Assembly: GCA_009739215.1 (NCBI GenBank)
Contig: VSJF01000008.1
Location: 372,001-436,000 of the forward strand
Source of the DNA: Floccularia luteovirens
Taxonomy: Eukaryota; Basidiomycota; Agaricomycetes; Agaricales; Squamanitaceae
Length of the DNA: 64,000 nucleotides
Direction of reading: 5' to 3'
Position 1 is the first letter of the stretch. Every line of letters starts with the position of its first letter. The notes under the pieces are model-generated. The model had not been told where the DNA came from. It saw only the letters and a list, made by a program, of their open reading frames with translations, and ran no database searches. The position numbers were made by a program, and so were the translations under genes. This document shows positions 26,114 to 36,393 of this stretch, in pieces.

Positions 26114-28732
26114 TCAATGTTGGTCCACATTATCTCGCCAATACACTAAATCATCCTGATTCAGGAGTATATCCTGAGGGTTCGTGTTACCATAAGCATT
26201 GTCTTCTGTGACACGTCTAGGTATTCTCCTCTGTCTCTCTGAGCGTCGCGGTGGTTCTTGTCTAGGAACAAACTGCCGTTCAGGCGTGCCTGTTCTTTGA
26301 CGTCGCGCGTACTCAATATCATCTGCTGCACTCCTAGGTCTAGGTGACGGTGGAGGCAAGCGTCGATATTCCCTGTTTGGAGACACAGGGGGTGTGGGGG
26401 CTTCGTCAAGTCCCTCACTCCCATGGAAAGGAATGGGTGGTCTGTGAACAATTTGTTGAGGTCGTCTCCTTGGAGAGCTAGGGACCTCTTCATAGTTCAT
26501 AGGGTACTCCGGGTAATGGTTGTCTGGTCTAACGGACTCATTATCAACATTTGGTTCGTAACGCGAGCTTTGCTCAGAAGCATCACTATCCTCATCGTCA
26601 GAATTATCTGGACTTTGAGGTGGGGGATCTTGTCCTAATTCAGTAACACCACGATTTTTCTGATCTGGACATTTTGGAAAGGAAAGCTCATCAAAGATGG
26701 CGGTAGCTGCCACAAAGATGCTATTGTTGTGCAGTCGCATAAAGCGATAGCCCTTTACTCCTTCAGGGTGTCCAATGAATACCATCAGCTCTGATTTAGG
26801 AGCGAGTTTATTCACCCATTTTTCTTCGGGGAGGTAGACATAGGCTGCACATCCAAAAACTCTGAGATGATTGACTTCCGGTTTAATTTTATTTAAAACT
26901 TCAAATGGAGTGCGCCATTTAAGGCGCGCCATAGGAGAACGATTGTAGACGTGTACTGCTTGTTCCACGCTAAATTCCCACCAGCTATCTGGTAGACAGG
27001 CGTCATGTCGCATTGCTTCCGCTTTATCCATTAAGGTGCGATTTAGACGTTCTGCTCGACCATTCTGCTGTTGTTCATATGGAACTGATTTCTCAACGAG
27101 TACTCCCATTTCCTTCAGCAACACTTCAATCTGCTGATATTCACCCCCTCCATCAAAGCGCCACTTTTTGATTTCAGTGTTGTGTTGCACTTTAACGAAT
27201 GCAGTGAACTTTTTCATTGCAGCCACCGAGTCGGATTTATGGCGCAAATTCATAGTCCATGCATGAGACGTGAAGTCATCAAGGAAGGTTATTACATAGC
27301 GATATTTGTGATAACTTGCGATTGGAAACTGCTTTAAGTTGGAGTGAACCAACTCAAATGGTGCAGAAGCTCGTGAAGAGCTCTGGGGGAAAGATTTACT
27401 ATGTTGCTTTCCTCGGAGACAGCCCGGACATAATGGGTGTTCCTTAGGCACTTCCATAGAAGACGGAAGACCAATTGTATTCTCAGGTGCTTTCTGGAGA
27501 ACCCGTTTAGATGGGTGTCCAAATCTCTTATGCCATGTATCATAGGTAACTTTGTACACCATGACAGAGGCTTTATCACTGGGTTTGCGCACTATGCGAG
27601 CATCACACCAGTATATGGTATCACCTTTTATGTGAGGTTCACAGGATAAGAAGGGGATGCCTTTATAATCATGCATATTGATGAGAGACTCTTTCCCTCT
27701 AACACTGTTCCCCTTTTCAGCCAGGAACTGTCCCATAGAGAGCAGGCGTCCGTTCAATCTAGGGATGTAATAGACTGGAGATATCCTAGTCGTCTTACGT
27801 GTTCTTCTCTCTTTGTTTCCATTGAGAGGTATAACTATCTCATGACTCATCATTACGGTACCTTGTCCCTCAACATATACAACTTCATCAGAAGCTGTTG
27901 CGATGGGTATAGGTGTCTTCAGAGTATTGTACTTAATGAAGTCCGTTAATTGACTTGTAAAATGCATCGATGCTCCAGAATCCATAATCCATGATGCATG
28001 ATTAGGATCCTTTGCTTTTCCCTTACACTTCGAACAAACAGCAAAATGATTATTTATATTGCCCTGTGAAGGGCCAAGAGATACATGTGACAAGGTACAT
28101 AAAAGTCCGCCACTGCAGCCAGCTAAAATAGGGCGCTGTGGGTCACGATCAATCTTGTTGCTTTGTGTGTAAGAAGTTAAAGGTACTTGCCTTTCATTCA
28201 CGTATCCAGATTCAAGCGCTTCATTGATGCGCCCAATTCCTGCAGCGTCCGCAATCTCCGCGTCAACCTCCATCTCTGTCCAACCGTTAGCGGGACATGG
28301 ATAGTCCCGGTCCTCTTCCTCCGATCCGAGAGATACACTATCACCTGAGTCCGATCGGGCCAGGCACAGTTCCCAAGGTTCTGGTGAGGCGGTTCTTATT
28401 CGCTTTGATGGAGGTGCACTTACCTCTTCCGGTACTTCCTCTAATTTAGAGGTCGAGGGTTCCAACCGCTCACGTAATAACACAGTCTCCTCGTGAACAC
28501 GAAGATGCTGTGGTCGCCGTGGCAGACCTTGCTGGTCTACAAGCTCCCTACTCCTTTTGACACTTTTATAGGGTGTCTCAGGATGTCTCAACGCCTGCAT
28601 ACCAGTGTAGGTGCTAGCAGCTGGCGGAGTATAGAACTTGTGGGGATTTTTCCGGAAGAAGTTCGGCCTGGGAGTCGGAGCACTAGGTGGCTCAATACGA
28701 CTCGCCAGTGAGCTAGGTGGCATGATAGCCAC
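26114..28732 (-). pseudogene. Element B Gag C-terminus, protease and integrase
   Basis: 872-codon frame. The first part repeats the conserved Gag tail of element A (NPHKFYTPP, HPETPYKSVKRSRELVD, YPCPANGWTE). Then come a CSKCKGKAK segment, the aspartic protease WIMDSGASMHF, the integrase zinc site (HKRFGHPS ... CPGCLRGKQ) and the catalytic core, with Asp in FLDDFTSHAW, Asp in FDGGGEY and Glu in PYEQQQNGRAERLNRTL. A Ser/Pro/Arg-rich linker (RPPIPFHGSEG, PPRRSERQRRIPRR) leads toward RT. The usual LxSDxGxE in the core reads RFDGGGEY. The frame ends at an in-frame TGA. Confidence 0.92.
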
Positions 28733-28760
28733 GGAGGCGACGTGTGAACTACTTCCTTCC

Positions 28761-29584
28761 TCAATTCTGATCTTCCGCTGTTTTTGCTTTTCCTTTCTCT
28801 CCTTTGCCTTTACTACCCCCTTTTACCACGCTGCTTCTTGCCGCCCTTTTGACCGTCTTTGGGAGAGTCTTCTTTTTTATTTTGAGACTGGTCTTTATAT
28901 TGGGGGTTTGATTGTTTAGGCTTAACGTTCGACATCTTATTTGCCTGTCCTCCACCGCCAGTAGTGGCTCTGGTAATGTTTGTCCCAGAAAACTGGTGTT
29001 GGACGGCTTGCGTGACGTCTACTAATTTGAGTGTTTGCGCATTACGGTTTTGCAGCAAATTGGCGAATCACGGTATTCCATTTATCTGGAATCGCTGATA
29101 ATGCGATCAACGCCTGCAACAACTCAGGGATTTCGCAGTCATTTTGCTGCAATCTCCCGAATATGTCATTGAGGCGGAGGAAATCGGGCTCTGGGTTGCC
29201 TCCTCCAAGCTTGAAGTCTTTCAACTTCTTGTAAAGCTCGAAAATGGTCCCTAGCTCCTTGACCTCATACCGTGCCACTAACCAATCCCACATCATTTTA
29301 GACGTGGTACACCCTGCCTTTGCAGCGAGGTTCTGAATTTCAGGGGAGAGGCGTTGTTTTAATTGCCCAATGGCAGCATCGTCTTTATCATCCCAGGCAT
29401 AAGTGAGCGCAACCATGCGCTCGTCTACTTGGTCCGCAGACCTTGGAGACGGACGAGTCCTAAGACCCGACACAACTTGCCACAACTGGGACGCTTGGAG
29501 GTGGTTGACCATCTGGGTCTTCCACTCATACCAACGAGCGCCGGAGAAGACAAAAGAAACAGCTTGGAATACTTGAGAAGACAT
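28761..29584 (-). pseudogene. Element B Gag N-terminal part, frameshifted
   Basis: Starts at MSSQVFQAVSFVFSGARW (29584) and aligns by eye with the Gag of element A through LLQALIALSAIPDKWNTVIRQ. Near 29060 the frame shifts by one base: LLQNRNAQTLKLVDV continues in a second frame (29058-28813). At about 28825 a run of five Gs (AAAAGGGGGTAG) shifts it again; the third frame (KERKEKQKQRKIRIEEGSSS) runs into the protease ORF. A Lys-rich stretch replaces a zinc knuckle, as in element A. I chose 29584 over an in-frame Met 41 codons upstream because element A starts there. Confidence 0.85.
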
Positions 29585-29867
29585 TTCTTGTTTGCTTAAA
29601 GTTGGGTTTGTTGGGTGAGCTGCAATAAAGAGCTTCAGCACAACGTTCAACACAGTCCAGAGTACTGCGCCAACAAGAAAGGGCTCGCATAGAGTCGACA
29701 TAGTCAACTATTACGATCTAGGCCACTTGATAGAGTGGACAACACTGGGTCTCTACCTGGTTAAGGGAGTCTCCAGAGAGTCACTTCTCTAAAGGTAAGG
29801 ATCCAGTCCTGGTCATCATAGGCAGCGACGAACGCGCCATTGAGACCGGCACCTGGGGCCCATAACC

Positions 29868-30224
29868 TGTTGAGCAGCACCCTGTTTACACAGTAGAGGG
29901 GACTGTTCTTACCTTAGAGCTTACTTAGGTTCTTAGAGACTTAGGTGCTAGTTACTGACTACTACGAATATAATTCGACTAAGGACATAAGGTCCAGTAG
30001 CTCTACTTATATACATAATTGCTGTTTGTACAGCTTTGTACAATGGTCCGTGCGCAGGTACACTAACATATCATGTGACTACATATGGAAGGTTATAGAA
30101 CCTTGTAGAATGTTCGTGGATATCACGTGCCATAGAGCATATGAGTGTGAGACACATCATCAGTCACGTGCTCCATCACATGATCAATTATGTAATCAGT
30201 CATGTGATTGTTGCTGTCGCAACA
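29868..30224 (-). repeat. 5' LTR of element B
   Basis: 357 bp. On the minus strand it begins TGTTGCGACAGCAACAATCA and has TATATAAG downstream. The primer site GGTTATGGGCCCC (minus strand, 29867-29855) follows directly. Confidence 0.93.
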
Positions 30225-30624
30225 ATCCATAGTGATCCATAGATTTTGGTCATTTTCCATAGTGACTCATAGTGACCCATAGATTTTGACTATTTTCCAT
30301 AGTAACCCATAGTGATCCATAGATTTCAGTCATTTTCCATAGCAACCCATAGTAACTCATAGTAGTCCATAGATATTGGTTATTTTCCATAGTGTCTCAT
30401 AGATTTTGGCTATTTTCCATAGTGACCCATAGTAGCCCATAGATGTCAATCATTTCCATAGTAACCCATAGTAACTCATAGTAACCCATAGTATTCCATA
30501 GTATTCCATAGTATCCATAGTATTCCATAGTGACTCATAGTATTCCATAGTAACTCATAGTAGTCCATAGATATTAATCATTTCTATAGTATTCTATAGA
30601 TGCTATATAAATTTGTATAATAAT

Positions 30625-30925
30625 TGTTGCAACAGCATGATCACATGATGGATTACATAATTCATCAGGTGATGAGTCAGATGATATGTCACATGATATG
30701 TCACATGACTACACTCACATATGCCCCATGCCCTATGCACAGACCCTTATATGTAAATATGTACATATAGCTAGAACTGTATATAAGGACACTCTTATGC
30801 AGAATAGATCCCTTGTCCTATTCTATAGATAGTAGTAGTAAGACTAACTGTAAGGTGTGAACCAAGTAAGCACAAGGTAAGGCTTGAGTCTCTCCACTGT
30901 GTCACACACACATGGCTGCTCAACA
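30625..30925 (+). repeat. Solo LTR (301 bp), element-A-like
   Basis: TGTTGCAACAGCATGATCAC to GCTGCTCAACA, with perfect ATAAT duplications (30620-30624, 30926-30930). It shares the TCACATGATATG run, GAACTGTATATAAGGACA and CTCCACTGTGT with the LTR of element A but is 72 bp shorter. Inserted into CCATAG element copy 1. Confidence 0.9.
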
Positions 30926-32231
30926 ATAATGTATAGTAATCTGTAGTATTTTGACTTAGAGTACTATTCCGCTTTTTGGATTAGATAAGCAAAACATCGG
31001 ACTTGGACTTAGAAAGATTTTTAGACTTAGAAAAAAAAATTTTTTTTGAAGTTCAAATTTCGACTTCAGCAAAGTCACGTGACCTATGGCTGACATGGCA
31101 TACTTTGAACTTCAACTTTTTTTTTTGCTTTGAAGTTTTCAACCTTTATCTTTGTAAGTCATTCTTTCCTCCTGTTCTTTTACTGATATTCTTTTCCCAG
31201 ATTCATTCCATTGTCATACATTTTTGCCATATCTGCTCATTGTCAGGACCTAGGGATGGAAGGAGTTGAGGAGATGTGATAGCTTGGGCATTTGGTATGT
31301 TTTGTGTCCGCTTTTTTCCTCTTTTTTTTATATATTTTCAACTTTTTCCCTTATATATCTGACTTTTTCCTTCTTTTTTCATACATTTTCTCTCTTTCTA
31401 GTTATGTTTTCAATTCCTCTTCTCTTGTTTCATATGTTTCCTTTTTTTTTCATATATTTTAAACTTTTTTCTTTCTTTCTATATGTTTCTGACTTGTTTT
31501 TTGCCTTTTTTGGTATATTTCCAACCTTTCCCTTTTTTGTCATGTTTCTGACTTCTTCTGTCTTTTCAGTTATGTTTTCCGACTTAATATGTTTTTTTTC
31601 CAACTTGGTATGTTTTTTTAATGTTTTTTTCTCTGACTTTTTATGTTTTTTTCTATGTTTTTTTTTTCAACTTTGTTTATATTTTTTTATGTTTTTTTTT
31701 TCCAACTTGTTTATGTTTTTTTTTTCGACTTTTTATGTTTTTTTTTCCAACTTTTTATGTTTTTTTGTCTGACTTTTTTGTCTTTTTTTTATTTCTTCTA
31801 TATAGTATTATATAGTAGTATGTAGTAATTGTAGTAGTAAAAATAAAATGAATATAATAAAATCAATAATTCAATAAAGTATATATACTATTATAGTAGT
31901 ACTATAGAGTACTCCATAGTGCTCCATAGTGCTACAGGAGTACTATGGAGTGCTCTGAAGTTAGAAACTCATGCTATGGGTACTATGGATACTATGGCTT
32001 ACTATGGGTTACTATACAAATATCTATGGAGCACTATGGAGTACTATGGAGCACTATATAAATGCCTATTCATCTATGGAGCACTACAGAAATACTTATG
32101 TATCTATAGAGCACTATGGAGTGCTACTGGAGTACTCTGGAGTTGGGAACCCATGCTATGGGCACTATGGGCACTATGGCACTATGGAGCACTCCATAGT
32201 GCTCCATAGTTGACCCAAGGTTTGCTGATGC

Positions 32232-32544
32232 ATGACTAAGATGTAATGACACACATGGTCTAGAGCATTCTAAAGCTTACTGTAGACATACATATGACTC
32301 ATGTTATGGAACATGTATGACTTATGTCCTACCTGGAGTAGACACAAGGTGTTTTATGTACACACTGGTAACTACATTAGGTATTACATAGCCATGACTA
32401 TAATGTATATAAGTACAGGTAGTAACGTTAATATACCTTATCCAATTAACTTGGTAGTAGTCAGTAGTAAAGCCCCTCTAAGCAACAGTAAGAACCCCAG
32501 ATAAGATAGTTCCTATCACTATATGTGACAGGCACTGCTCAACA
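32232..32544 (+). repeat. Truncated LTR of family S
   Basis: The sequence from ATGACTAAGATGTAATGACAC to GCACTGCTCAACA matches the reverse complement of the solo LTR at 22425-22845 but lacks its first 100 or so bases. The CCATAG element's end (TTTGCTGATG) joins it at the truncation point. Confidence 0.75.
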
Positions 32545-32707
32545 CTTAGTTTCCAGAACAATAGTTATTCTATTCATAGTAGAATCACACCATTATTCTC
32601 TTATTTCTATTGTTCTCTTCTCTTCTTTATTGTTCTCCAATCTTCCATTATGTTAGTCACTATTGTACTCTAAACAGTATAAATAGGCAGAACACAAGAC
32701 TAAGCTC

Positions 32708-33007
32708 TGTTGTGACAGCATAATCATATGATGGATTACATAATTTGTCAGGTGATGAGTCACACGTGATATGTCACATAATGTGTCACATGACTACACT
32801 TACATATGCCTCATGCCTATGCACGGACCTTATATCAATATGTACATACAGCTAGAACTGTATATAAGGACACTCTTATGCAGAATAGATCTCTTGTCCT
32901 ATTCACTAGGTTGTAGTAGTAACACTAACCCTAAGGTGTAATCTAAGTAAGCACAAGGTAAGACATTGAGTTCCTCCACTGTGTCTCACACACATGGCTG
33001 CTCAACA
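32708..33007 (+). repeat. Solo LTR (300 bp), element-A-like
   Basis: TGTTGTGACAGCATAATCAT to GCTGCTCAACA with perfect AGCTC duplications (32703-32707, 33008-33012). Contains TATATAAGG and the CACATGACTACACTTACATATG block. The surrounding sequence (32545-32707 and 33008-33100, with TATAAATAGG) may itself be an older repeat. Confidence 0.9.
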
Positions 33008-33263
33008 AGCTCTCCAGCTTAATCTTAGTATTGACTCTCTTATATAACTGTTTACTTGTCTCAACAATAAAACCCCTTCTCTCTCAATGAGTCTCTTAAC
33101 GTCTAAACATTCAAGTAATAGAACAATGAGAATACAGACCTTTACAAGTTCATTCCAAGAACATATTCGACATTCTTGAGTCTTAGTCCTAGACTAGTTT
33201 ATAGCAACTAGACAGGAATTGAATGAAGAGGGTTAAATATGATTAGGGAATGTTTATTAGAAC

Positions 33264-33644
33264 TGTTGAGCAGCCATCTGTGTATTGCACAGTGATAGGG
33301 ACTCAGTCTTACCTTGTGCTTACTTAATCTTATACTTAGGTCAGTATGCTACTACTTATTCAAAAAGGACTGTCTATTATAAAAGAAGGTAGAGTCCTTA
33401 TATACAGTTCTACTATATGTACCTATTTGTATATAGTGGTCCATGCACTTGTTCTACATAATCACATGTCTAGGGCATAGAACCTCATAGAAGGTTGTAG
33501 AACATATTTAGTCATACTTGCATGTGATGCATAGGGCATGGGGCATATGTGGATGTAGTCATGTGACACATTATGTGACATATCACGTGTGACTCATCAC
33601 CTGACAAATTATGTAATCCATCATATGATTATGCTGTCACAACA
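33264..33644 (-). repeat. Solo LTR (381 bp), element-A-like, minus orientation
   Basis: TGTTGAGCAGCCATC to GCTGTCACAACA with perfect AGAAC duplications (33259-33263, 33645-33649). Its reverse complement begins TGTTGTGACAGCATAATCAT, the same start as the LTR at 32708, but it keeps a longer middle part. Confidence 0.9.
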
Positions 33645-34283
33645 AGAACATGAGGTAGTTATGATTAATATTTTATTGTGATATTGTTGTTGTTAAGTCT
33701 ACAATGAAGTTGCTGTTTGCTACAACTTAATGTGACTGTGACATGTGACACATGTCATGTCCTACATAGTTGTCTAGAGACCCAATCCATGGTTAGTAAC
33801 GGAGGCACCTATCTATTGCATTATAACACATATCAGTCCAGTGATAGTTTCACTGAGGAGAATATTATCCCATTGACAAATAACATCGAAATCATCAAAT
33901 GATCTCTTATGACATTAACAAGAAGCAGTAACAAGTCATATAGAAGTACAAAAGGTGAAACATACAAAGAGGTCAGAGAAATGAGGTAGGAATGAGGTGC
34001 ATACAAGTACTAAAGTCCAGGGAGATAATATGAGGCTAGATAAGGTTATAATAGCTATAGTCATAGATGCTTGCAAGATAGCAGCCTGGTTGCTCAGGAC
34101 CCTGCCCTTGTAACTGACCTCAAGGAGACTTCAACTGGTGGCAGTTAAATACCAGTATATTGGTATCTCCCAATACTGTGCTAGGAAAATCTGACTAGCA
34201 ATCCAAGATGTAAGAATTGTATTGTATATATTAAAAGCATACAAGAGGGAAATCTACTCTATTACAAACTACCAACACACATA
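33645..34283. other. Unassigned sequence inside the transposon island
   Basis: About 640 bases with only a 61-codon frame (33717-33902). No LTR ends or coding similarity was seen. Probably old repeat debris. Confidence 0.35.
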
Positions 34284-35178
34284 CATCAGCAAATCCCAGG
34301 TCTGCTATGGCTTGCTATGGAGCACTCCATAGCACCATAGCAGCTGTAGCAGCTATAGCATAGGGTTATAAGCTGTAGAGTGCTCCACAGCACCCCATAG
34401 ATAGGCTGTAGCAGTGCTGTAGCACTTCATAGATAGACTGTAGTATGCTGTAGCAGTGTTGTAGCACTCCATAGATGGATTATATAAGCAATCTATGACT
34501 GATATATGCTATGCAATACTATGGAGCTGCTACAGAGCACTATGGAGTACTATGGAGTACTCCATAGCAAGCTATAGCAAGCCATAGATAATATTTTTTA
34601 TTTGTATTTGTATTTGTATTTATTTATTTTGTTTGTTTATTCATATTTATATATATTTATAATTATATTAATTACATAATATAACACTATATGTCACTAC
34701 ATAAAGATTAAAAAAACATATAAAAAAACATATAAAAACATAATAAAAACATATATAAAAACATAAAAAAACATGACAAAAAACATATAAAAACATAGAA
34801 AAAACATTTAAAAAAACACAGGAAAACATCGAAAAAAAACATAGGAAAACATAAGAAAAATATAAGAAAAACATAGAAAAGAGAAAAACTCGGACACATA
34901 ACAGAAAAGAAAAGAAAGAACATACTAGTATCTGTACAACTCCTTCTATCACTACCAGACTCTGACAACTATGAAAATAAAAGAAGATGGTGATTGAAGA
35001 AGAAGGTGAAAGAGAAGCAAAAAGAAAATTTAAGTTCGAAGTATCCAGGATAATTTTCCCACAGTCATATGACTCTGCTGTTGACAAAGATTGGACTCAT
35101 ACTTTTTTTTCTAAGTCCAATGCAAGTCCGACATTTTGCTTATGTAATCCAGAAAGCGGAATAATGTAGAATTAGTAA

Positions 35179-35502
35179 TTGATCACTGTAAACTTTGTAG
35201 AATAGCACGAGATTTTGCAGAATAAAAACATATAAAATTATAGACATACAAAGATGTGCTTATTCGCTTTCATACGCGTCAAAGAGTAGCCAAAATAGTC
35301 CAGAATTCAGTGAGATATGATGAAAACATTATGGGTATGTTTTCTTATGATGTTTTCATGATATCTCACTCAAATCTGGACTGTTTTGGCTGTTCTTTAA
35401 CGCGTTTAAAAGCAAATAAGCACACCTTTCTATGTCTATAATTTTATATGTCTTTACTCCCCAAAATTTCGTGCTATTCCACAAAGTTTACAAGTTAATC
35501 AA
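35179..35502. repeat. 324-bp hairpin (foldback) element
   Basis: Two arms of about 155 bp are imperfect inverted copies: TGTAAACTTTGTAGAATAGCAC on the left pairs with the complement of GTGCTATTCCACAAAGTTTACA on the right, and the match continues through TATAAAATTATAGACATA and GTGAGATAT to the centre near 35335. Ends are TTGAT and ATCAA. It is absent from the matching place in CCATAG copy 1, so it looks like a separate MITE-like insertion. Confidence 0.75.
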
Positions 35503-35803
35503 AAACTCGTCATACTACATGCTACAGGCTGCTATGAAAATTAGCCTGATATCTATGGCATACTATAGTGAACTATAGAAAATCCAACAATCTATGAGCC
35601 ACTACATGCCACAACAGACTACTATGGAAATTAGCCTGACATCTATGGAATACTACAGCTGCTATAGCCAACTATAGAAAATGTCAAAATCTATGAGTTA
35701 CTACAAGCTACTATAGACTACTATGCAAATTAGCCTAATATCTATGGAATACTACAGACTGCTATGGCTACTACAGAAAATCCAAAAATCTATGAGTTAC
35801 TAC

Positions 35804-36338
35804 TATTGAAATAACAAGTGCGTGCAAGTCCAAATGCATACCCAAATTCATTGGACATAATGCACCTTCATCTTATCATACCATTCCTTTTATTAACACC
35901 TGCATCAATAATCATACCATTCCTTTTCCATGTCCTCCTTTGATCACTTAAAAGTAGATTTGTTTGTTTTCTCTTTTTATGCTACCTCAAAAAGGTATAG
36001 CCTCTCTGCTCTTTAAATATTTAAATATCTTGATATTTTCCGAACACCTCAGTTGTTTGACCATGCAAACACTGAGGTGAGAACATTCTTTACTTCTCTT
36101 ACAATTTATACTAATAGTAAAGTAGCTAGCATGTTTACTATTAAGGTAAATAATATTACAGTTGTTTGACCATGCAAATACTGAGGTGAGAACATTCTTT
36201 ACTTCTCTTACAATTTATACTAATAGTAAAGTAGCTAGCATGTTTACTATTAAGGTAAATAATATTACAGTTGTTTGACCATGCAAACACTGAGCTAGCG
36301 TGTTTACTATTAAGACATATACTTGTCATAATCTCACA
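35804..36338 (+). repeat. 5' LTR of element C with internal duplication
   Basis: 535 bp. A 109-bp unit starting GGTGAGAACATTCTTTACTT is present twice (36076 and 36185). The 3' LTR (421 bp) and the related LTR at 22910-23335 have it once. Confidence 0.9.
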
Positions 36339-36393
36339 GGTTATTGAGCCCTGCTAGCCACTGTGCAAGTCCTCTGCTGACGACCCACCTACC

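Larger units (their letters stand above)
23820..30224 (-). mobile_element. Copia-type LTR retrotransposon with gag and pol (element B)
   Basis: A 6,405-bp element with 357-bp LTRs at both ends and a perfect ATCCA target duplication (23815-23819, 30225-30229). By eye the LTRs differ at two positions only. Read from right to left: LTR, primer site (29855-29867), leader, gag, protease, integrase, reverse transcriptase, RNase H, purine tract (about 24177-24189, AGTGAGGGGGTG on the minus strand), LTR. The integrase-before-RT order defines Copia (Ty1). Coding is interrupted by two probable 1-nt frameshifts and three stops, so this copy cannot make the full polyprotein, although its insertion is recent. 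Confidence 0.95.
23745..32230 (+). mobile_element. CCATAG-repeat non-coding element, copy 1 (interrupted)
   Basis: Begins ATCAGCAAATCC at 23746 and ends GGTTTGCTGATG at 32230, so the ends are inverted copies of ATCAGCAAA. It is split by element B (23820-30224) and a solo LTR (30625-30925), both with perfect target duplications; without them it is about 1.8 kb. Order: CCATAG/CTCATAG repeats mixed with ATAGATTTTGGTCATTTTCC units (30230-30620), a segment ATTCCGCTTTTTGGATTA followed by a T-rich core (about 30966-31800), then CTATGGAGCACTATGG-type repeats (31900-32210). Copy 2 at 34284-41506 has the same order in reverse. No transposase frame is present. No target duplication was found at its own ends. 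Confidence 0.65.

Noticed and set aside
30225..30620. Regular CCATAG repeats could look like a CRISPR array
   Set aside because: Fungal context, short irregular units, no constant spacer length and no Cas genes.
31266..31772. 168-codon Phe-rich frame (and 34668-35087 on the other strand)
   Set aside because: These are translations of the T-rich core of the CCATAG element; composition is purely that of the repeat and there is no start context or splice support.
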